Assembly (NCBI GenBank): GCA_003551705.1
Contig: PUNJ01000059.1
Location: 1-63,146 of the forward strand
DNA: 63,146 nt
Direction: 5' to 3'
From: Chloroflexota bacterium
GTDB taxonomy: Bacteria; Chloroflexota; Dehalococcoidia; UBA2247; RBG-13-53-26
Position numbers and translations under genes: made by a program. Positions 58,155 to 63,146 of the stretch are shown in pieces (the first letter of the stretch is position 1; every line of letters starts with the position of its first letter). Under the pieces are notes generated by a model. It ran no database searches. It was not told where the DNA came from and saw only the letters and a program-made list of their open reading frames with translations.

Positions 58155-60632
58155 CTAGCCTTCAGGCTCATAGGCATGGCTGGGTACACGGGCCTCTCTT
58201 CGCTCACCGCCGTCCGGTGAAACAAAGTGCCTGAGTTTGCCCGCCATTTCCTTGAGCTTGCTATCTACGCGGTTGTTCACCGTGCCTTCCGGGTAGGTAC
58301 CATCATCCCTTCTGCGACCGGCCTCGATCCCGGTAAGCAACTCGATACCTTCGTCAATGGTCTTAACACTGTAGATGTGAAATCTGCCCTGCTCTACTGC
58401 TTCCACGATCTCCTCATCCAGCATCAGGTTCTGCAGGTTGTTCCACGGTATCATCACTCCCTGTTGCCCCGTCAGGCCCTTGGCTTTGCATACCTGGTAG
58501 AAGCCCTCGATCTTGTAATTGACACCACCGATGGGCTGGATCTCACCCTTCTGGTTTACCGAACCCGTTACGGCGATATCCTGTCTCAGCGGTATGTCGG
58601 ATATACTGGACAACAGGGCGTGAAGTTCAGCCGAGGAAGCACTGTCTCCCTCTACTCCGGTGTAGGACTGTTCGAAACAGAGACTGGCTGACAGGGACAG
58701 AGGGTGCTCTTGAGCATATTTCCATCCCAGGTATCCACTCAGTATCAATACGCCCTTGTCATGGATGCGGCCGCTGAGTTGGGACTCTCGTTCGATGTTT
58801 ATGACACCTCCGCGCCCGAGGAAGGTCTGGCAGGTAATCCGGGAGGGTTTGCCGAAGGCTACGTCACCCAGGGCATAAATGCTCAGACCGTTTACCTGAC
58901 CTACTACCGATCCCTCGGTGTCAATCATGATGGTCCCCCGTGTGATCATCTCTCTGATTCGTTCGTCAGGCAGGTTGTGCCGGAACTTCTGCTCGTCCAG
59001 AGCCCGTCTTACGTGGCTGGAGGAGACCAGATCGGCATTATCCGATTTCGCCCAATGCTCCGCCTCCTGCACGAGTTCCTTAATCTTGGCGAAACGGGAG
59101 GAAAGCTTGTTCTGGTCCTCGACGTGGCGGGAGGAATATTCGATTACCTTGGCGACACCGCTGGGATCGAAGTGCTTGATTTCACAGTCTTCACAGCACC
59201 CGGCGATGAAGGCGGCGTAGGCAAACATGTTATCGTCGTTTCGCTCAATCTCCGGATTCACGTCGGCCTTTATCTTAAACAGTTCCCAGAAGTCGTCGTC
59301 ATAAGTGGCCAGCATCTGGTAGAGAAAGGGGTCGCCTATCAGGACTACCTTCACATCTATGGGCATTGGTTCCGGCTTCATGCCCTGTGGTGCAATAAGG
59401 CCGAAGGTCTCGTAGGCGTCCTCCACGCCCAGTTTGTGGCTCTTCACGGCCCGCTTCAGCGCCATCCACACACCAGGGTTCATCAATATGTCCCGGATAC
59501 TGACCAGCAGGTAACCCTGATTGGCCAGGTGCAGGGATCCGGGCTTGAGCATGGTGTGGTCGCTCAGATAGCCGCCGAGCAGGAAACGTCGCTCCGTCTT
59601 GCCGAACATGTTCGTGAACATGGGATTGGACTCCTCGATAACCGGCGCCCCCTTGGTCTCGCTGTTGTCCACAAACAGGTTGACTTGATAGGGAAGGTAG
59701 GGGTCCCGGCCGCGTGCCAAAACATTGGCTGGCATACCCATGAACATCTGCTGCTGTTGCTGTTGGGGGTCTTGCTGTTTGAAGATTTCCAGGTTTTCCA
59801 CCGTGTATTTCTTCAGGCCGTCTATGAACTTTCGAACTTGAGGTACATTTTCAAAATCACGTTCAAGTCCTGAAAACAGGTGTGATACGGTAAACCCCGC
59901 CGTTTCCCTGTCACTGGACTCGAGTCTCTCGCCCAACTGTTTCTGTAGGTCACCGGCCTTTTCGAACATGGTCTGAAGCTTCTTCATCAGTTCCATCCGG
60001 CGCTCTTCAAGCTGAGCGCGGTCTTTCTCGCTCATTGCCATGTACTCGCTTTGGGACAGAGGTTCCCCGTTCTTGGTGGGGACGGCGACCGGTCCCATTG
60101 GGGACATTTGGAAAAGGAAACCCTGCTGTTTAGCTTCCTCTTCTGCTTCACGGAACATCCCCTGCTGTTCCTTCTGTACCTCCTCGACCAGGGCCTTCCG
60201 CCGGTTCTGATACTCTTCACTGGAGAAAGCTTTGGCCAGGTCCTCCTTGAGACGGTCCAGAACGTTGCTTACCCCTTCGCGAAAAGCCTTGCCCTTACCC
60301 TGAGGCACGCTCAGGACACTGGGCCGGTCAGCGTCGTCAAAATTGTACACGTAACACCAGTCATCCGGGTGTATCTCTCCACGAACCTCCTCCTGCCTTT
60401 GCAAATAGGTCTTCACAATAGCTGTCTTCCCCGACCCCCCAAGGCCTGATACGAAGATATTGTACCCATCGTGGTCGACGGATAAGCCAAACTGCAGGGC
60501 CTTTATAGCCCTGTCCTGGCCGATAAATTCCCGGAGTGAAGGGATATCGCTGGTGCAGTCAAACTTGAAGATATCGGGATCGCACCGCAGTCGCAACTTG
60601 TCCGGAGTGACTTCGTTATAATGCATACCCAT
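58155..60632 (-). CDS. Lon-family ATP-dependent protease (LonB/La-like, AAA+)
   Basis: 825 residues. Walker A GLGGSGKT at about 64-71; the N-terminal part (LREFIGQDRAIKALQFGL) is the AAA+ entry. A helical, Gln-rich insertion (QQDPQQQQQQMF) lies around residue 290. The Lon protease domain at the C-terminus has the catalytic Ser in EGDSASSAELHAL and the Lys in GGVNYKIEG, with the AVTGSVNQKGEIQPIGG strand. It is soluble, lacking the membrane helices of archaeal LonB. It degrades misfolded proteins. AAAGGAGAGTC precedes the ATG. It stands alone on its strand. Confidence 0.88.
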   Translation of the reverse strand: MGMHYNEVTPDKLRLRCDPDIFKFDCTSDIPSLREFIGQDRAIKALQFGLSVDHDGYNIFVSGLGGSGKTAIVKTYLQRQEEVRGEIHPDDWCYVYNFDDADRPSVLSVPQGKGKAFREGVSNVLDRLKEDLAKAFSSEEYQNRRKALVEEVQKEQQGMFREAEEEAKQQGFLFQMSPMGPVAVPTKNGEPLSQSEYMAMSEKDRAQLEERRMELMKKLQTMFEKAGDLQKQLGERLESSDRETAGFTVSHLFSGLERDFENVPQVRKFIDGLKKYTVENLEIFKQQDPQQQQQQMFMGMPANVLARGRDPYLPYQVNLFVDNSETKGAPVIEESNPMFTNMFGKTERRFLLGGYLSDHTMLKPGSLHLANQGYLLVSIRDILMNPGVWMALKRAVKSHKLGVEDAYETFGLIAPQGMKPEPMPIDVKVVLIGDPFLYQMLATYDDDFWELFKIKADVNPEIERNDDNMFAYAAFIAGCCEDCEIKHFDPSGVAKVIEYSSRHVEDQNKLSSRFAKIKELVQEAEHWAKSDNADLVSSSHVRRALDEQKFRHNLPDERIREMITRGTIMIDTEGSVVGQVNGLSIYALGDVAFGKPSRITCQTFLGRGGVINIERESQLSGRIHDKGVLILSGYLGWKYAQEHPLSLSASLCFEQSYTGVEGDSASSAELHALLSSISDIPLRQDIAVTGSVNQKGEIQPIGGVNYKIEGFYQVCKAKGLTGQQGVMIPWNNLQNLMLDEEIVEAVEQGRFHIYSVKTIDEGIELLTGIEAGRRRDDGTYPEGTVNNRVDSKLKEMAGKLRHFVSPDGGERREARVPSHAYEPEG

Positions 60633-61043
60633 GACTCTCCTTTCTACTCTTCATTGGCGGATCCCGGTGGGGACGCCGGCTATGTCGGTCCCATGACCGA
60701 CCAAACCCACAGCGTCCGGTCTGTTGCCGTTGCCATGCAGGTGGGAACAAAAAGGGATTGTTCCCGGCTCATGAATGGATACTCGCTGCTTGCCTGCGGA
60801 CGGCAAAACTCAATCCGAGAACACTCGTTCACATATTAGCAAGGCAATATCAAATAGTCATAACAGGGACTCTCGGGAGGATTGCGTAGATATGACATTT
60901 ACGTGGAGAAGGGGGCAAGACACTGGGCGACATGACCAGAGCCCAACTGATGGGGGGCCACTAGCACAAGCAGATGGTAATTCGGTGCGTACCGGAAGTA
61001 ACGTCGTTGCTGGCCTAATTGGTAGGAATGCAAAAACCGTTTT
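60633..61043. other. intergenic region of 411 bases
   Basis: Between the lon-like start and the typA stop. No gene or strong promoter besides a possible lon promoter upstream of 60640. CGGGC/GCCCG at about 61065-61080 sits at the end of typA and may help terminate it. Confidence 0.35.
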
Positions 61044-62876
61044 CTATGTCACCGGTTGTTTACCGGGCGATGCGGCCCGGTGACGCTGGTGCTGGGTGAG
61101 GAGCCGCTTCCGGAGCCGGATGGTCCTGGGCGTTATCTCCACCAGCTCATCGCTGTTGATGAAATCCAGGGATTCCTCCAGGCTCATCCTCACCGGAGGC
61201 GTCAGCCTGACGGCGATATCCGAGGTTGAGGAGCGAATATTGGTCTGTTTCTTCTCCTTGCATACGTTTACCGCCAGGTCGTTGCTCCTGGAGTTGAGAC
61301 CCACCACCATGCCCTCGTAAACCGGCGTGCCGGGATCGATGAAGGTCAGGCCTCGCTCCTGGGCGTTGTCCAGTCCATAGGTGCAGGCTATGCCGTCCGC
61401 AGCGGCAACCAGGGCGCCCATCCGGGACGAGTTGATCTCGCCGGTCCAGGGTTCATAGCCCCGCAGCAGGGTATTCATGATGCCATCGCCCCTGGTTGCG
61501 GTCAGGAAGAGGCTGCGAAAGCCGATGAGACCGCGCGTGGGGATGCGGTATTCAATGTGAACATTCCCGCGACCGTCATTGGCCATGTCTGTGAGCGTCG
61601 CCTGCCGTTTGCCCAGGATCTCGGTCAGGGCCCCGATGTTCTCCTCGTGGGTATCGATGATCAGGTCCTCGACCGGCTCGAGTATGGTGCTGTTATATGA
61701 CCGGGTTATGGCTTCGGGCTTGGATACTTCGAATTCGTATCCCTCCCGGCGCATGGTCTCGATGAGGATGGCCAGATGCAGTTCACCCCTGCCCGATACT
61801 AGAAAGACATCGGCGCTGCCCGTGTCCTGCACCCGCAGGCTGATATTGGTCTCGAGTTCGCGGTACAGCCTTTCCCTGAGCTGTCGTGATGTACAGAACC
61901 GGCCCTCCCGTCCCGCGAAGGGCGAGGCATTGACGCCGAAAGTCATCTTCACGGTGGGTTCCAGTACATCAATGGGCGGCAAGGCATCCGGCTGCTCCGG
62001 AGAGGCTATGGTATCGCCGATGTTGACCTGCTTTATGCCGGAGATGGCGACTATATCTCCCGCCTGGGCGCTCTCGGTCTGCAGCCTTTTGAGTCCAAGA
62101 TAGGTGAGTATTTCGTTGACCCTGTAGACCGTCGTGCCGCCGTCTCTTGATATGGCGACTACCTGGTCGTGTACGGATATGCCGCCGCGAAATATTCTGC
62201 CTATGGCCAGCTTTCCCTTGTGATTGTCATAGTCCAGGCTGAAGACCAGCATCTGCAGCGGTCCGGTCTCATAGGCGGGCGGCGGGACCTCCCTCAGTAT
62301 GCAGTCAAACAGCGGAGTCAGGTCCGTGCCCCTGGTGCCGGCGTCCACGGAGGCCGTTCCCTCGCGCGCGCTGGCATAGAGGACCGGGAAGTCCAACTGG
62401 TCGGCGCGCGTTGCCAGGTCGAGGAACAGGTCCTGGGTCTGGGCCAGAACCTCGCTGACCCTTGCCTTGTCCCGGTCGATTTTGTTGATAATTAGTATTG
62501 GTTTCAGGCCTTTCTCCAGGGCCCGGCGCAGGACGAATCTGGTCTGGGGCATGGGACCTTCCACCGAGTCCACCAGCAGCAGGCACCCGTCGGCCATGCT
62601 GGTTACCCGTTCAACTTCTCCGCTGAAGTCGGCATGGCCCGGGGTGTCGATGATGTTGATCTTGACGCCCCGGTAGATGAGGGCGGTATTCTTGGCCAGG
62701 ATGGTGATGCCCTTTTCCCTCTCCAGGGGATTAACATCCATGAGGAGTTCGCCCACCTGTTCATTGTCCCGGAAAACCTTGCTTTGCTTGAGCATGGCGT
62801 CGACCAGGCTGGTCTTGCCGTGGTCGACGTGGGCGACGATGGCTACATTTCTGATGTCGTTACGATACGCGGTCAA
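61044..62876 (-). CDS. typA: translational GTPase TypA/BipA
   Basis: 610 residues, standard length. G1 AHVDHGKT, the switch region REKGITI, G3 DTPGHADF, G4 NKIDR, then the domain-II (LAIGRIFRGGI), EF-G-like III and V and a C-terminal TypA-specific domain (GLIGFRSLFLTATRGDGIM, EINSSRMGALVAA). It binds the ribosome under stress or cold and aids assembly. TTG start with AAGGAAGG nine bases upstream. Confidence 0.95.
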   Translation of the reverse strand: MTAYRNDIRNVAIVAHVDHGKTSLVDAMLKQSKVFRDNEQVGELLMDVNPLEREKGITILAKNTALIYRGVKINIIDTPGHADFSGEVERVTSMADGCLLLVDSVEGPMPQTRFVLRRALEKGLKPILIINKIDRDKARVSEVLAQTQDLFLDLATRADQLDFPVLYASAREGTASVDAGTRGTDLTPLFDCILREVPPPAYETGPLQMLVFSLDYDNHKGKLAIGRIFRGGISVHDQVVAISRDGGTTVYRVNEILTYLGLKRLQTESAQAGDIVAISGIKQVNIGDTIASPEQPDALPPIDVLEPTVKMTFGVNASPFAGREGRFCTSRQLRERLYRELETNISLRVQDTGSADVFLVSGRGELHLAILIETMRREGYEFEVSKPEAITRSYNSTILEPVEDLIIDTHEENIGALTEILGKRQATLTDMANDGRGNVHIEYRIPTRGLIGFRSLFLTATRGDGIMNTLLRGYEPWTGEINSSRMGALVAAADGIACTYGLDNAQERGLTFIDPGTPVYEGMVVGLNSRSNDLAVNVCKEKKQTNIRSSTSDIAVRLTPPVRMSLEESLDFINSDELVEITPRTIRLRKRLLTQHQRHRAASPGKQPVT

Positions 62877-63146
62877 TCAGCTATACCTTCCTTTTCATGT
62901 CGAACCTTTTCATTATACACTTCCCGTGTCATTTTGTTCACCGGCGTTACAGCATGATGTCCCGTACCCCGGTGATGGCTGCCGCCTGGCTGCTGCAGTA
63001 CGCGGCCCCCGCGAGAACCTGCGCAATCCTGGCATGTAGAAGGTTAAGAAATGATCAGCGCGCTATTGACTCGGTATTACGCCCTATTATATTCTTTGTT
63101 CAGCGTTCAACCCGCCCAGGTAGCGCACTTTGGAGCAGAGTTCACA
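62877..63146. other. right-edge intergenic region
   Basis: Contains the typA promoter area (AT-rich at 62900-62940) and, further right, TATTATATTC at about 63084-63093, a -10-like stretch. No gene is supported. Confidence 0.35.

Noticed and set aside
58704-59873. 389-codon plus-strand frame opposite the Lon-like gene
   Set aside because: Antisense of a full protease gene; no independent start site.

Overview
The window looks like a piece of chromosome from an anaerobic bacterium of the Chloroflexota, probably Dehalococcoidia-like. This is inferred from content and not proven: two methylenetetrahydrofolate reductases (one with a MetV-type Cys-rich tail), a corrinoid methyltransferase cluster with its reductive activator, family III CoA-transferases, a P-II/DUF1538 operon, and strong Shine-Dalgarno sites mixed with apparently leaderless promoters. 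No rRNA, CRISPR array or complete insertion sequence is visible. One tRNA gene (Lys, UUU) is present.

Bases 1-8160 are the right-hand part of an integrated element lodged at the 3' end of tRNA-Lys. It carries a tyrosine integrase next to the tRNA, an XRE repressor and a second leftward transcription unit separated by a compact bidirectional promoter/operator (5950-6001), an excisionase-like HTH protein, a primase-polymerase/ATPase fusion, several very small zinc-binding or coiled-coil proteins, a remnant of a second recombinase with a winged-helix protein, and an unusual 300-bp array of 14 same-strand CCTTAC motifs that could be its replication origin. No capsid, portal or tail genes are seen, so it resembles a plasmid-like or satellite-like element more than a complete prophage.

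Bases 8.2-38 kb are mostly housekeeping and accessory metabolism: fabF with an HTH gene; two overlapping CoA-transferase genes, one lacking the catalytic Asp; rsmG; a 900-bp block of REP-like palindromes; a metF operon whose first gene fuses a degenerate receiver domain to MetF and MetV modules, divergent from a cNMP-sensing hybrid histidine kinase and its response regulator; a LsrK-like kinase / class II aldolase / 2-hydroxyacid dehydrogenase operon; two DUF1538 membrane proteins with a P-II-like protein and a ferredoxin-type protein; an 875-residue fusion of a geranylgeranyl-reductase-like flavoprotein to a type II NADH dehydrogenase; uvrB; an orphan exosortase-like protein; a pentapeptide-repeat/TIR protein; Hsp20; a STAS fusion protein; and two GerW-like proteins.

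Bases 39.5-47 kb form a methyl-transfer locus: an ASKHA-type corrinoid activator with an unusual C-terminal CBS pair, a pterin-dependent methyltransferase, a corrinoid protein, two non-pyrrolysine MttB-family methyltransferases and a DUF1638 protein. A near-consensus promoter sits in front of the methyltransferase genes. The simplest reading is that a methylated substrate is demethylated onto the corrinoid protein, the methyl is passed to tetrahydrofolate, the activator rescues oxidised cobalt, and the MetF/MetV proteins at 14.4-17.4 kb connect methyl-THF to methylene-THF.

Bases 47-63 kb hold an MFS exporter, two secreted or membrane-anchored proteins of unknown function, an RRM RNA-binding protein, a dolichol-phosphate-mannose-synthase-like glycosyltransferase, DUF502, a broken amidase gene, a START-like protein, a probable group II intron remnant, several small proteins, a Lon-family protease and the TypA GTPase.
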